Shown: positions 1 to 9,139 of the stretch, piece by piece
Position numbering within the stretch: the first letter of the stretch is position 1
Layout of the letters: each line of letters begins with the position of its first letter
DNA from: Psychrobacillus sp. OK032
Lineage (GTDB): Bacteria; Bacillota; Bacilli; Bacillales_A; Planococcaceae
DNA: 64,000 bases
Assembly: GCF_900111345.1 (NCBI RefSeq)
Contig: NZ_FOGY01000005.1
Span: 186,001 to 250,000 of the forward strand
Direction: 5' to 3'
Notes under the pieces: model-generated
Databases searched by the model: none
The model's input: only the letters and a program-made list of their open reading frames with translations
Told to the model about the DNA's origin: nothing
Program-made: the position numbers and the translations under genes

Positions 1-1144
1 GTTCCCTTTTCTCCAGCTTATCTTGGCCGTATTTTAATGCTTTTTCTCCTAAGCTTTTATTAAACTGAATTAATTCACTAATTGAGTGAACCGGCAATTG
101 GGGTGGTAATTTAGAAAGATAATTATCTAAGCTATGTTTCAATTCATATAGCGAGACTCCCCAACTCCAGTCTCTGTGGAAAGATGGAATATCTATATCT
201 TCAATAACAGTTGCTCCTTTGTCGCTAAGTATTTGAACGGAATTCTTAAATAACTCTTCATCATACTCATCTGATTCAGTTGAAACAGTATTGAATATAC
301 CAATTCTTGCACCTTTTAAACCGTTAGGATCTAAATAAATTGAATAATCTTGTTGTGCTCTTCCTTTACTTTTAAAAGTAGCAGGATCGAGTTCATCTAC
401 ACCAGTTAGCGTTCCTAATAATATAGCCGCATCTGTGACAGTCCTTGCAAACGGTCCTGCCGTATCTTGAGAATATGTAAAAGGGATAATACCTGTTCGG
501 CTCACTAAACCGACAGTTGGTTTAATACCAACTACTGAGTTTTGAATAGCTGGACTAAGAATAGATGCGTCTGTCTCTGTGCCTACAGATAAAACAGTGA
601 AATTCGCTGCAACCGCTACTGCCGATCCTGAACTAGAACCGCCAACAAAAAGGTCAGCATCCCCATATGGATTTCTTACTTGTCCCCCTCTTGCACTGTA
701 TCCTGCCCACATTTCCGAGGACATCGCATTGGCTAACTCTGTCATATTCGTTTTTCCTAAAATAACTGCCCCCGCTTTTCGTAGTTTCTCCACAAAGAAT
801 GCATCGCTAGGACTAACGTAGTTTTCCAATGCTAATGTTCCCGCACTTGTGTGCATAGAATCCTTTGTTTCAATATTATCTTTTAGTAAAACAGGAATAC
901 CATGTAAAGGTCCTCTTGTTCCTTTTACTGTTCTTTCATAATCCAATGCTTCTGCAATAAAAATAGCATCTGGATTTATTTCCAAAATGGAATTGATTTT
1001 CGGCCCTTCTTGATCATACTTTGCAATTCTGAATAGATAGTACATGACTAATTCTTTTGATGTTATTTCTCCGCTTTCCATACCTTTTTGTATATCTTGA
1101 ATCGTTAATTCGTCTCTGAAAAATGTATTAAACTTGATTTCCAT
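1..1144 (-). CDS. Amidase signature family hydrolase (3' end outside window)
   Basis: About 381 N-terminal residues of an amidase-signature enzyme, which hydrolyses amides or carbamoyl groups. The Ser-Ser-Lys triad is visible: Lys88 in VLLKDN, the cis-Ser around 171 in the GGSSSGS loop, and Ser194 in ETDASI (most relatives have DGS here). The ATG lies inside the end of the upstream gene (17-base overlap), so the two are probably cotranscribed. The family normally runs to about 470-500 residues, so roughly the last fifth lies beyond base 1. No signal peptide is seen. The substrate cannot be told from sequence. Confidence 0.9.
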   Translation of the reverse strand, partial: MEIKFNTFFRDELTIQDIQKGMESGEITSKELVMYYLFRIAKYDQEGPKINSILEINPDAIFIAEALDYERTVKGTRGPLHGIPVLLKDNIETKDSMHTSAGTLALENYVSPSDAFFVEKLRKAGAVILGKTNMTELANAMSSEMWAGYSARGGQVRNPYGDADLFVGGSSSGSAVAVAANFTVLSVGTETDASILSPAIQNSVVGIKPTVGLVSRTGIIPFTYSQDTAGPFARTVTDAAILLGTLTGVDELDPATFKSKGRAQQDYSIYLDPNGLKGARIGIFNTVSTESDEYDEELFKNSVQILSDKGATVIEDIDIPSFHRDWSWGVSLYELKHSLDNYLSKLPPQLPVHSISELIQFNKSLGEKALKYGQDKLEKRE

Positions 1145-2069
1145 TAAATTCTCCTTTATTTATGAAATCTACAGCTTTCTTTAATTGTTGTGAAAAATTG
1201 TCTGGAAAGAAATGTCCTAACCCTTCCGTCACGAAAATACTGCACTCGATTCCGTTTTGTTTAAAAATCTCTACAAGCTCCATTGTCTTCTCATAAAAAG
1301 GATCCTGATCTCCTGTGATAATACAACCTTTTAAGTTCGGTTTATTTGCGTTTACAATCAATGATTCAAATGTAGTTATGTTTTCAATTGCAGGAATTAC
1401 GGCAATGAAGCCCTTTACATTTGTATATTTTTTGTCCAGAGCAAGTTCAATCGACAACTTTCCACCCTGGGAAGTACCTGCTACAATAAAATTATCAAAT
1501 TCGTATTGCTCATAGAATTTCTCCACAGAATCTTTAACTTCGGCAATTGCCTTCTCATGATTGTCCCAGCAGTATGAATTAGATGCATATGACTGTGACG
1601 ACTGCGGGAACCCAATTAGATAATCATTTTCCTCTAGCCAAAAAGGAGCAAAATCTTCTATATTGGAACCGCGCCAATGTATAGAAAAAATGCCTGTTTT
1701 GGCATGTTCATTACCAAAAGGGACAAACAGAGCCTCTTTCAGTTCTTGCGTTTCCAAAATGGATTGGCATCGCTGTATAATTAGCTGAAATTCGTCCTCT
1801 TCATGTAGGGAACTTAAATCTTTATCGCGCATTAATGTGTTTGGATTCCACCAAACATCCAAACTTAAAGCCTCTTGTAAAACAGAAATCGCTTTCTCTT
1901 TTTCGCCCATTCTTGCAAAAGCGCAAGCCCTCCAAAAGCAATACTTTTCCCTTCTTTTCGGTAATTCTATCTCCGCTTCATCAATCAGTTTAAGTACTTC
2001 GTCAAATTCACTTCTTTCAAAAGCATTAAATACCTTTTTCTGGATTCCAAAAAATGTGTGTGTTTTCAT
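1128..2069 (-). CDS. TPR-containing alpha/beta hydrolase
   Basis: A 313-residue protein. The first ~110 residues are helical and TPR-like, with a typical Ala/Gly-rich repeat near residues 40-70 (FWRACAFARMGEKEKAI). The rest is an alpha/beta hydrolase: nucleophile elbow GTSQGG, acid in GDQDPF and His in GLGHFFP. This resembles dienelactone-hydrolase or esterase-like proteins; the substrate is unknown. It starts by an ATGA overlap with the Nudix gene and ends inside the amidase start, giving a tight Nudix-hydrolase-amidase operon. No signal peptide is seen, so it is probably cytosolic. Confidence 0.8.
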   Translation of the reverse strand: MKTHTFFGIQKKVFNAFERSEFDEVLKLIDEAEIELPKRREKYCFWRACAFARMGEKEKAISVLQEALSLDVWWNPNTLMRDKDLSSLHEEDEFQLIIQRCQSILETQELKEALFVPFGNEHAKTGIFSIHWRGSNIEDFAPFWLEENDYLIGFPQSSQSYASNSYCWDNHEKAIAEVKDSVEKFYEQYEFDNFIVAGTSQGGKLSIELALDKKYTNVKGFIAVIPAIENITTFESLIVNANKPNLKGCIITGDQDPFYEKTMELVEIFKQNGIECSIFVTEGLGHFFPDNFSQQLKKAVDFINKGEFNGNQV

Positions 2070-2503
2070 ACATAAGCACTCCTTATCCTCAAAGCCTCCG
2101 CTGCTAAAATACTGTCTCGCAAATAATATTGAATTTCTTCATGTTGGATAATTTCAGCTGTTGTCATCCAGTGAATCGATTCAACTTCATCCGGACTTTT
2201 TGCGTATGGTTCCCCTTTATGCAATTCACATAAAAAAACAATATCCACCACTTCTCGTCCATCTGCCAATAAAAAAGAAGTATTTCGAACATATTGTATT
2301 GGTTCTTTCACTTCGATTCCCACTTCTTCAGACAGCTCTCGACGCAATGTTCTTTCCAAAATATCGGTAGAATCTCCTTCACGATCTACAGTTCCACCTA
2401 CTAAAGCCAATTCGCCTCCAGCGTGCGCTTCCTTTGTACTTCTTCTTATTAGAAGCCACTTATCATTATTAAATACAGCACCTTCCACATTTATTAAAAA
2501 CAT
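2066..2503 (-). CDS. Nudix hydrolase
   Basis: Pyrophosphohydrolase of the Nudix fold, 145 residues with this start. The Nudix box is readable from GGTVDREGDS through RTLRRELSEEVGIEV, with the REL..EE..GI core intact. I chose the ATG giving MFLINVEGAVF because AAGGGAGTG lies eight bases upstream; an open frame 66 bases longer has no ribosome site. It overlaps the downstream hydrolase gene by ATGA. Such proteins clean up nucleoside diphosphate derivatives; the specific substrate is unknown. Confidence 0.88.
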   Translation of the reverse strand: MFLINVEGAVFNNDKWLLIRRSTKEAHAGGELALVGGTVDREGDSTDILERTLRRELSEEVGIEVKEPIQYVRNTSFLLADGREVVDIVFLCELHKGEPYAKSPDEVESIHWMTTAEIIQHEEIQYYLRDSILAAEALRIRSAYV

Positions 2504-2583
2504 ATTAGTCACTCCCTTAAAATCATCATCATGTAAACTTCGTGATACGTTACAATTTCTCCTTTCCAAATTACAACAAAATC

Positions 2584-2620
2584 AAAAAACTGACGATCCT
2601 ATAAAAGGTCGCCAGTTTTT
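2584..2620 (-). terminator. Rho-independent terminator
   Basis: The inverted repeat AAAAACTGNCGA/TCGNCAGTTTTT with a short AT loop lies just past the DUF378 gene stop. The minus strand ends in a T run. Confidence 0.75.
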
Positions 2621-2638
2621 CGTTCATGAACAGCAAAG

Positions 2639-2962
2639 TTATTTCTTTTCCTCTGCCTTTTTTCGCTCCGAATAATCCTTAATATCGGTTAAGTCGGTCT
2701 CTTCGCCAAACTCCGTACCATAATTCACATTTCTAAAGCCTCTAGGATCTCTATCCACTTCAACATCTCGTGCTGGTTCAAATAAAAGTGGTAAACAAAT
2801 TAGTCCACTTAATCCAACTAGCGCATAAATGAGTCTCGAAATACCTGTTGTTTCTCCTCCAAATATAGACGATACTAGGTCATATCTAAAAAAGCCAATT
2901 AACCCCCAGTTAATTGCACCAATTATTACGAGTACTAAAGCAATACGATGTATTGTTCTCAT
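2639..2962 (-). CDS. DUF378 family small membrane protein
   Basis: A 107-residue protein starting MRTIHRIALVLVIIGAINWG, the hallmark of DUF378 (YuzA-like) proteins. Two hydrophobic segments (about 5-25 and 43-62) flank a short loop with LVSSIFGG. The charged C-terminal tail ends in a Lys/Glu-rich stretch. The start is set by AAGGAGGTG nine bases upstream; the frame also opens 27 bases earlier without a site. Function is unknown for the family. It appears monocistronic. Confidence 0.85.
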   Translation of the reverse strand: MRTIHRIALVLVIIGAINWGLIGFFRYDLVSSIFGGETTGISRLIYALVGLSGLICLPLLFEPARDVEVDRDPRGFRNVNYGTEFGEETDLTDIKDYSERKKAEEKK

Positions 2963-3141
2963 TGTAATTAACACCTCCTTAAACTTCATTAAAATGCTCC
3001 CTTATCTTTCGCTAAAATCAAACTTTCATACATAAAAGGAGGCTTACCCAAAAAACTGGAGTGTGTCATAATGTTAGAATATAATTTAAATAAGGAAACA
3101 TGCTACAAGAAGAATTGTTTTAAAGGAAAGGAGCAAAATAA

Positions 3142-3621
3142 ATGCAATATCGTATTGTTGAAAGAGAAGCTTTTCAAGTAATTGGAGTAAATCGAGAATT
3201 TCCATTCGAAGTAGAAGATGGGGGCATACAAGCATTTCAAAACTTTTGGAATACCATCCATGAAAATGGAATCTTCGATCAATTAGAGCAGTTGAGAAGT
3301 GGAGAAACAAAAGGACTTTTAGGCATTTGGGCAGAAGTGAATAAAGAAGAAAATAAAATGGACTATTATGTTGCTGCAGAATATAGTGGCGACGTGCCAG
3401 AAGGATTAAAAAGTTTAGACTTTCCCGCTTCTAAATGGGTCGTTTTTGAAGTACAAGGTCCCTTCCCATCTGCTTTAGCCACTACTTGGGAACGAATTTA
3501 TTCTGAATGGTTTCCTTCTACCGGATATGTACCGACTGAAATACAACCGTTTGAAGTATACATAGAAACGGATCCGAAAAATCCAAAGGCTTATAATGAA
3601 ATTTGGGTAGCAATAAAGTAA
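3142..3621 (+). CDS. GyrI-like / effector-binding domain protein
   Basis: A 159-residue stand-alone GyrI-like (AraC effector-binding, SRPBCC-like) domain. The opening YRIVEREAFQVIGVNREF and the later WVVFEVQGPFP and IYSEWFPSTGY are typical, as is the closing ELWVAIK-like strand (here EIWVAIK). No DNA-binding domain is attached. Such proteins bind hydrophobic or toxic small molecules. A strong site, AAAGGAAAGGAG, precedes the ATG. It is a single gene, transcribed away from its minus-strand neighbour. Confidence 0.85.
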   Translation: MQYRIVEREAFQVIGVNREFPFEVEDGGIQAFQNFWNTIHENGIFDQLEQLRSGETKGLLGIWAEVNKEENKMDYYVAAEYSGDVPEGLKSLDFPASKWVVFEVQGPFPSALATTWERIYSEWFPSTGYVPTEIQPFEVYIETDPKNPKAYNEIWVAIK

Positions 3622-3715
3622 AGTTTCACTTCGCTATTCATAAATTATCCTTTAATACTGCGAGTATGCACTAAAATTCTGCGCATAATAGAGATAATAC
3701 GTTGTAAAGAAAATT

Positions 3716-3821
3716 ACCGCTGGGATTTCCGCTGCAGGGCGGACGCTTTCCGCCGGGTGAGCGATGAACCATCGCCGACGCTGCGCGTCCGCCTGGAGCG
3801 GAAATCAACTGACCTTGCGGT
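3716..3821. repeat. GC-rich nested palindromic repeat element
   Basis: A ~106-base island, far richer in GC than its surroundings, made of nested inverted repeats: ACCGC/GCGGT at the ends, GATTTCCGCT (3724-3733) with AGCGGAAATC (3797-3806), GGCGGACGC (3738-3746) with GCGTCCGCC (3785-3793), and inner GCGATG/CATCGC (3761-3775). No reading frame is apparent. It resembles dispersed intergenic palindromic repeats I associate with Bacillales genomes; that link is from memory. Confidence 0.7.
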
Positions 3822-3845
3822 ATTCCACTTTGACGCACTTTTCCT

Positions 3846-3879
3846 AAAAAGCGTCTCTACAATTGTAGAAACGCTTTTT
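3846..3879. terminator. Bidirectional hairpin terminator
   Basis: A near-perfect palindrome, AAAAAGCGT..TCTAC/GTAGA..ACGCTTTTT, has A and T runs on both sides. It lies between the GyrI-like gene and the stop of the convergent EamA gene. Confidence 0.75.
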
Positions 3880-3889
3880 ATCTAAGAAT

Positions 3890-4771
3890 CTAAACTAGAG
3901 ACTTCATTTTATCCTTTTTCAAAAAACCAAGCTTCGTTTCAGATAAAACTATTGCAAAAAGTATTAGAACCGCACCGATGATCATTTTAAAAGTCATCAC
4001 TTCACTTAAAATGATAACCGAGAACGCCATCCCCCAGAAAGATTCTGTCGAAAGTATAATGGCAGCTTTTGTTTCGGTTATGTACTTTTGCGCAACAGTT
4101 TGCATTAAATAAGCAATCGTTGTAGAAAAAACACCAAGATAAAGAAGGTTCAACACCCCTTCTGTCTCCACAGAAAATGCACTTTCTCCTCTAAGACCAA
4201 CAACAATCCAGCCAATAATAGCAGCGACGATCATTTGAATAATTGTTATAACCACTGGATCCTCTTCTTTTACAAACTTAGCTGTATAAAATATATGGAA
4301 TGCAAACCCAACTGCGCAGCAAAGTGTGAGCAAATCTCCTATATTGATCTCCGAAGAAAATTTGAGCGATAATACCGCCACACCAATTACTGCTAAAACT
4401 GCTCCACCCAACTCATACATATCCATTTTTCGCTTATATAGTAAAAACCCTATAAAAGGAACAATGACCACGTTTACAGCAGTTAATAATGCATTTTTGG
4501 AAGGTGTTGTATATTGTAATCCAACTGTTTGAAGAGCAAAAGCTAAATATAGAAAGAGCCCTAAAACTGTTCCTCTTAATAGCGTACTTTTCTTCATATT
4601 TCTCAATTTTTTATGGAATACAATGCATAAAATAATAGCACCAATTAAAAATCTTCCTGCCAAAATTTGATAGGGTGTATAATATTCAAGTGATACGGCA
4701 CTTGCAACAAATCCACTTCCCCATATTATTGCTGTTACTACAAGTAATATTTCACCGATATACTTTTGCAC
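3890..4771 (-). CDS. EamA/DMT family exporter
   Basis: A drug/metabolite transporter of the EamA type with two EamA repeats and about ten membrane helices, around 293 residues. AIIWGSGFVASAVSLE is the usual first-helix motif. The GTG start giving MQKYIGEILL is preferred because GGTGG lies five bases upstream; the frame is open for 42 more bases without a site. It is the second of two EamA genes in the same direction, but a hairpin terminator sits between them. Substrate is unknown; amino acid or metabolite efflux is the usual role. Confidence 0.85.
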   Translation of the reverse strand: MQKYIGEILLVVTAIIWGSGFVASAVSLEYYTPYQILAGRFLIGAIILCIVFHKKLRNMKKSTLLRGTVLGLFLYLAFALQTVGLQYTTPSKNALLTAVNVVIVPFIGFLLYKRKMDMYELGGAVLAVIGVAVLSLKFSSEINIGDLLTLCCAVGFAFHIFYTAKFVKEEDPVVITIIQMIVAAIIGWIVVGLRGESAFSVETEGVLNLLYLGVFSTTIAYLMQTVAQKYITETKAAIILSTESFWGMAFSVIILSEVMTFKMIIGAVLILFAIVLSETKLGFLKKDKMKSLV

Positions 4772-4812
4772 ATAAACCACCAGCCTTTTTTCAATAATCC
4801 TAGTATAGCGCA

Positions 4813-4862
4813 AAAAAGCGTCTGGCTTCTACAAAATTTCTTTCATAGAAGCAGACGCTTTT
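4813..4862 (-). terminator. Terminator overlapping a coding end
   Basis: The arms AAAAGCGTCTG and CTTCTA pair with TAGAAG and CAGACGCTTTT around a 13-base loop. The 5' arm on the minus strand is also the last codons (ASASM..) of the upstream EamA gene, whose stop lies at 4829. Confidence 0.65.
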
Positions 4863-5809
4863 ATATTATTTGTTTCAGCTTGTACATTCTTCTGCTGTTG
4901 CTTTCGCAGAAAAATATTATTCGCGATTAATGAGAATATAATAAATGTAATTCCAATTAATTCAACATAATTTACTTCATTTCCTTGAACAAGTGAAATC
5001 ACAAGCGTTGTAACAGGAACAAAGTTAATAAATAACAGACCATTTAATGGAGTCAAAATACTAACACCTACATTCCAGCCAATTAATGCTATTAGACCCG
5101 GAAAAATAATCATAAACAATAAATGCGGACTTACAATCGAAATTGTTTCCATACTAGGTATACTCACATAACCGGAAAGTGTCAGTATCCAAACAATAAC
5201 ACCGGCTGAAATGGTTCCAAGTAAACAGCTTAATGTAGAATATCGTAACGCAGACCACCCACGAAACTCACTCCCACCCATTGTGTAAACAACCCATCCA
5301 ATAACCGCGATAAAGATGAGGATGGAAGGTACAATATTATCAGTGGCGGATAGAAAAGCACCAAAATTACCTCTTGTAATAACCAGCGCTGCACCAATAA
5401 ATGCGATTAACACACATATTAATGTAAACGTATATGGTCTACGTCTATAAAGCATCCATACAATCACAATCGAAATCATTGGCATCAAAGATTCCATAAT
5501 CGATGCGACCATTACCCCTGGCTCTCCTAATAAATCCTCTCCCCAGAAAATAAGTAAATTATAAACGGTGAAAGCCATCGTACCGAAAAACCATAGCGAC
5601 AATCCCTTACCTTCTAATTGAAATGCCTGTTTTCCTTCTTTCCATAATAGAAGTAATACTAAAATAACTGTCACTACACCATAGCGGATAATAGTAAAAT
5701 AAAATGGATCTATATATTGAAAAGCATCATGCGCGACAGGAAACATTGCTCCCCAAGACACACTTGCAACAAGGCATAATATAGCACCTAAAAGTACATT
5801 CCCTTTCAC
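4829..5809 (-). CDS. EamA/DMT family exporter
   Basis: A 326-residue ten-helix EamA transporter. The start is GTG (MKGNVLLGAILCLVASVSWGAMFPVA), with AAGGAG about ten bases before it. The two repeats are followed by a short polar tail rich in Gln/Lys/Asn. It is divergent from the LysR gene at 5954 with a LysR-type box between them, so export by this protein is probably controlled by that regulator. Substrate is unknown. Confidence 0.85.
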   Translation of the reverse strand: MKGNVLLGAILCLVASVSWGAMFPVAHDAFQYIDPFYFTIIRYGVVTVILVLLLLWKEGKQAFQLEGKGLSLWFFGTMAFTVYNLLIFWGEDLLGEPGVMVASIMESLMPMISIVIVWMLYRRRPYTFTLICVLIAFIGAALVITRGNFGAFLSATDNIVPSILIFIAVIGWVVYTMGGSEFRGWSALRYSTLSCLLGTISAGVIVWILTLSGYVSIPSMETISIVSPHLLFMIIFPGLIALIGWNVGVSILTPLNGLLFINFVPVTTLVISLVQGNEVNYVELIGITFIIFSLIANNIFLRKQQQKNVQAETNNIKASASMKEIL

Positions 5810-5894
5810 AAAACATCAAACTCCTTCATCTACTAGCCATATCTATTAAACATCAACATCAGCCATCATGTAAAATGAATATTACTGATGCTTA

Positions 5895-5913
5895 ATATCA
5901 TTTTTAGTGATAT
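5895..5913. promoter_or_regulatory. Candidate LysR-type operator
   Basis: A perfect inverted repeat, ATATCA-N7-TGATAT, contains ATC-N9-GAT, a classic LysR-family box. It sits between the divergent EamA and LysR genes. Confidence 0.55.
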
Positions 5914-5953
5914 CATCATTAATAGAATGGAAGTGTTATGAGGTGGAAGGAAA

Positions 5954-6841
5954 ATGGAGTTTAAAGACTTAGAGATTTTTCAAATGGTTGCACAAAAGGG
6001 AACGATTACAGAAGCGGCAAAAGCATTAAACTATGTGCAATCAAATATTACCTCTAGAATACATAAGCTTGAAACTGAGCTAAATACACCACTTTTCAAT
6101 CGTCATAATCGTGGAATGAGTTTAACGCCAGAAGGAAAAAAACTATTAGTCTATTGCGAGAAAATATTAACACTAACGAATGAAATGAAAAAAGTGGTAC
6201 AAAGCGGTGAGGATCCATCTGGTAAGTTAGAAATAGGATCAGTAGAAACAGTCATTAACTTACCGTATATATTATCTGCCTATACGAAAAAGTATAAAAA
6301 TGTGGATCTATCCCTAATAACCGGTGTAACAGATCAATTGCAACAAGATGTGTTGAATCATCGTTTAGATGGAGCCTTTGTCACAGAAACAGCTGTACAT
6401 CCAGACCTTATATCTCATGATGTTTTTCAAGAAGAGCTTGTCCTCATTTCAGATATGAGAGCAACCTCCTTAGAACAATTAATACAGGAGCCATTCCTTT
6501 GTTTTAGCAAAGGATGTGGATATCGTGCAAGACTAGAAGCATGGTACAAAGATCAAAATATTACTCCTCAAAAAGTAATGGAGTTTGGGACACTAGAAAC
6601 AATTTTAAGTAGTGTTGCAGTTGGTCTTGGTGTCACATACGTTCCTAGATCTGCTGTTTCTTATTTAGAAAAGAAGGAACTTATCCAATGCCATATCCTT
6701 CCCGAAAAATATAGTAAGATCAAAACTGTTTTCATTAGACGTTCCAATGCCTATCTGACGTCGACTATCGAAAAGTTTATTGAAACGATTGAACATACAA
6801 AAGAGAAACAGACAGAGCCACTATCTTTCATTATCAATTAA
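5954..6841 (+). CDS. LysR family transcriptional regulator
   Basis: A 295-residue LysR regulator. Residues 1-60 form the winged helix-turn-helix (MEFKDLEIFQMVAQKGTITEAAKALNYVQSNITSRIHKLE), and residues ~90-285 are the periplasmic-binding-protein-like effector domain. GGTGGAAGG precedes the ATG. It is divergent from the EamA exporter at 5809, which it probably controls; the EamA gene at 4771 could be included by read-through. The ligand is unknown. Confidence 0.92.
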   Translation: MEFKDLEIFQMVAQKGTITEAAKALNYVQSNITSRIHKLETELNTPLFNRHNRGMSLTPEGKKLLVYCEKILTLTNEMKKVVQSGEDPSGKLEIGSVETVINLPYILSAYTKKYKNVDLSLITGVTDQLQQDVLNHRLDGAFVTETAVHPDLISHDVFQEELVLISDMRATSLEQLIQEPFLCFSKGCGYRARLEAWYKDQNITPQKVMEFGTLETILSSVAVGLGVTYVPRSAVSYLEKKELIQCHILPEKYSKIKTVFIRRSNAYLTSTIEKFIETIEHTKEKQTEPLSFIIN

Positions 6842-6960
6842 GTTACTCCCTAGAAAATTGAACAACTTTATTAGCAATTAAGATCGAACGAGCAATGCAA
6901 AGCTCTATCCGAGCAATTATCTCGTATACAAGCAATTTTAATTCATATTCCTAAAAGCCA

Positions 6961-6991
6961 AAAACCAACCTCCGTCTGAAAGGTTGGTTTT
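6961..6991. terminator. Bidirectional terminator
   Basis: AAAACCAACCT pairs with AGGTTGGTTTT across a nine-base loop, between the convergent LysR and MFS genes. Confidence 0.8.
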
Positions 6992-7003
6992 CAATATAGT
7001 AAA

Positions 7004-8332
7004 TTAAAAATCTACATCTTTTGTTTCAGGACCAAGAAGAGCTCCAGCTGTAATACATATTCCCCCAATTATTAAAATAACAATAGGAGTATATACATAA
7101 GGCATGAAATTCTGTAATCCTAACATAATGAATGGTGTAAGTGCCGGAATAACTAATGCAAGACTGTATCCTACCCCGTATCCAGAAGCCCTAACACTCG
7201 TATCAAATCGTTCTGTAATATAGGAAGTTAGTACGCCAAACACAGGTACAACTAGTGCGTGCACAGCAATAACAAGAATCATTAATTGTACCGGGTTTTG
7301 ATATCCACTTTTCAATAAGAAGAAGTAGACAATTGGTGCTATTGTAAAGCTCAAAATACCAAATATAATCAATACTGATTTTCTACCAACTTTTTGACTT
7401 ACAGCCCCAGCTAATATAAAGAGACCGAACAGAACTATATTTGCAAAAAGCTGTGAATAAGTAGAAGTTGTACTACTAACATTTAGCATTTTCAACATCC
7501 CTGGTAAAGAAGAAATAATGGCATTCGTTACAAACCAAACACCACTCATTAGTAAAAATACTTGTCCAAGTTGGCCAAAATGCTCTTTACTAAATAATGC
7601 TTTTAATGGGTTTGTCGTTTTCTTAGAGGTCTTCCATACTTCAGATTCTGGTAATTCAAAATAGGAGTAAATAAACAATACCAATGAAAGTAAGGCACCT
7701 AATAGAAATGGTATTCTCCAACCCCAAACTGAATATGGAGCACTAGCATCTCCTGCCGGTAAAAAACTCAATGTGATTAATGTTGATACAGATACAATAA
7801 TTGTACCTAATGGAAAACCTGCATTTATAAAGCCCCCAAATAATCCCCGTTTACTTTTTGGACTCATTTCCATTGCAAGCGGGTTAGCTGATGTATATTC
7901 TCCACCCATGAAAATTCCCGACAAAAATCTCAGTGCTGCAATAGCTATAATTCCTCCCAGTCCCCAAACACTATAACCTGGTAAAAGTGCTATCAAAAAA
8001 GTTGTAACGAAAAGTCCAAAAATAGCAATTAACGTTGTTTTTCTCCGACCAATCTTATCCCCTGCATACCCGAATATGAAAGATCCTATCGGACGACCAA
8101 TAAGCGATAATACAAAAATTGTAAAGTACAATGTTGTAGCAATTGTTGGTGAAATATTTGCCGGTTGGAAATAAATCATTGCTGGTGCCAATGCAATGAT
8201 CGGTAAATATACATCAATCATATCTACCGTAAACCCTAAAAACGCAGTTGTAACAGTCTTTTTACCATCTTTACTTAACTTTTCATCATTCTTTACTTTT
8301 GTTGAAACTGGATTGCTCATGATTTCTACCAT
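7004..8332 (-). CDS. MFS transporter, metabolite:H+ symporter type
   Basis: A 442-residue, twelve-helix major facilitator. The loop 2-3 motif GYAGDKIGRRK and the overall pattern (SFIFGYAGDKIGRR, then FMGGEYTSANPLAMEMSPKSKRG) match the metabolite:H+ symporter group (ShiA/ProP-like), which imports organic acids. It is the last gene of the DUF6282-cupin-HpcH-MFS operon, 27 bases after the aldolase. Import of the acid that the aldolase finally splits is the obvious role. A GGGGTG site precedes the ATG. Confidence 0.88.
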   Translation of the reverse strand: MVEIMSNPVSTKVKNDEKLSKDGKKTVTTAFLGFTVDMIDVYLPIIALAPAMIYFQPANISPTIATTLYFTIFVLSLIGRPIGSFIFGYAGDKIGRRKTTLIAIFGLFVTTFLIALLPGYSVWGLGGIIAIAALRFLSGIFMGGEYTSANPLAMEMSPKSKRGLFGGFINAGFPLGTIIVSVSTLITLSFLPAGDASAPYSVWGWRIPFLLGALLSLVLFIYSYFELPESEVWKTSKKTTNPLKALFSKEHFGQLGQVFLLMSGVWFVTNAIISSLPGMLKMLNVSSTTSTYSQLFANIVLFGLFILAGAVSQKVGRKSVLIIFGILSFTIAPIVYFFLLKSGYQNPVQLMILVIAVHALVVPVFGVLTSYITERFDTSVRASGYGVGYSLALVIPALTPFIMLGLQNFMPYVYTPIVILIIGGICITAGALLGPETKDVDF

Positions 8333-8359
8333 TTGTACACCCCTTTTTTCCCCTTTGGT

Positions 8360-9139
8360 TTAGTTCTGTTTTGCTAGACGAATAACTGAATCTATTGCTT
8401 GTTTAAACAGTGCAACATCTGAAGACCATACAATATATGGAATACCTTTTTTAATTGCGAACTTATACTGCTCTTCATTCGATACTGCAATTCCAGGAAT
8501 CTTATTATTCTCCCTACAAGCGTCTACTATTTTCATCACTGGATCTGCGAGGCTTCCATCCAGATAATTCGCATCTAATTCCAATGAAACACTTAAATCT
8601 AAAGGACCGATAAATACCACATCTAATCCTTCTACTTCACATATCTTTTCTACATTTTCAAAAGCACCTACTGTTTCTATATGAACAGCAATCGTAGTTG
8701 CTAAATTTTCTTCTTCCAAATAATTACTTGGTGTGTTTCCAAACTTAGCTGCTCGATGTGCAAATGTTAGCCCTCTTGAACCTTGTGGATGATACTTTGA
8801 TTTGTCTACAATTTCCTTTACCTCATCAACATGTTCAATTTGGGGAACTTGAATACCTGTAGCTCCTAAGTCCAATGCCCGAAGAATACTACTCCGACTG
8901 GAATCAGGAAGACGAATAATTGTACTCATCTGATGTAAATCTGCAACTCTTACCATTTGTTCCACCTGATGGAAAGCAAGTGTCGTATGCTCCATATCGA
9001 TGATGATAAAATCTAAACCGGCCATCCCTAATAGTTCAATCATTTCTGGAGAATTTATCTTCACAAACGTTCCCAGTTGAGGTTGTCCATTTTCCAAGCG
9101 CTTTTTAAATGATCGTTTTACATTTTCATTAAGCATCAT
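8360..9139 (-). CDS. HpcH/HpaI family aldolase
   Basis: A 259-residue class II aldolase of the HpcH/HpaI fold, which splits 2-keto-3-deoxy or 4-hydroxy-2-oxo acids to pyruvate plus an aldehyde. Visible are IIDMEHT, the active-site region RALDLGATGIQVPQIE, the metal-ligand Glu in HIETVGAF, and GPLDLSVS with the ligand Asp. It overlaps the cupin gene by 11 bases, so it is cotranslated with it. Closest in feel to 2-keto-3-deoxy-L-rhamnonate or heptanedioate aldolases, but the true substrate cannot be assigned. Confidence 0.85.
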   Translation of the reverse strand: MMLNENVKRSFKKRLENGQPQLGTFVKINSPEMIELLGMAGLDFIIIDMEHTTLAFHQVEQMVRVADLHQMSTIIRLPDSSRSSILRALDLGATGIQVPQIEHVDEVKEIVDKSKYHPQGSRGLTFAHRAAKFGNTPSNYLEEENLATTIAVHIETVGAFENVEKICEVEGLDVVFIGPLDLSVSLELDANYLDGSLADPVMKIVDACRENNKIPGIAVSNEEQYKFAIKKGIPYIVWSSDVALFKQAIDSVIRLAKQN

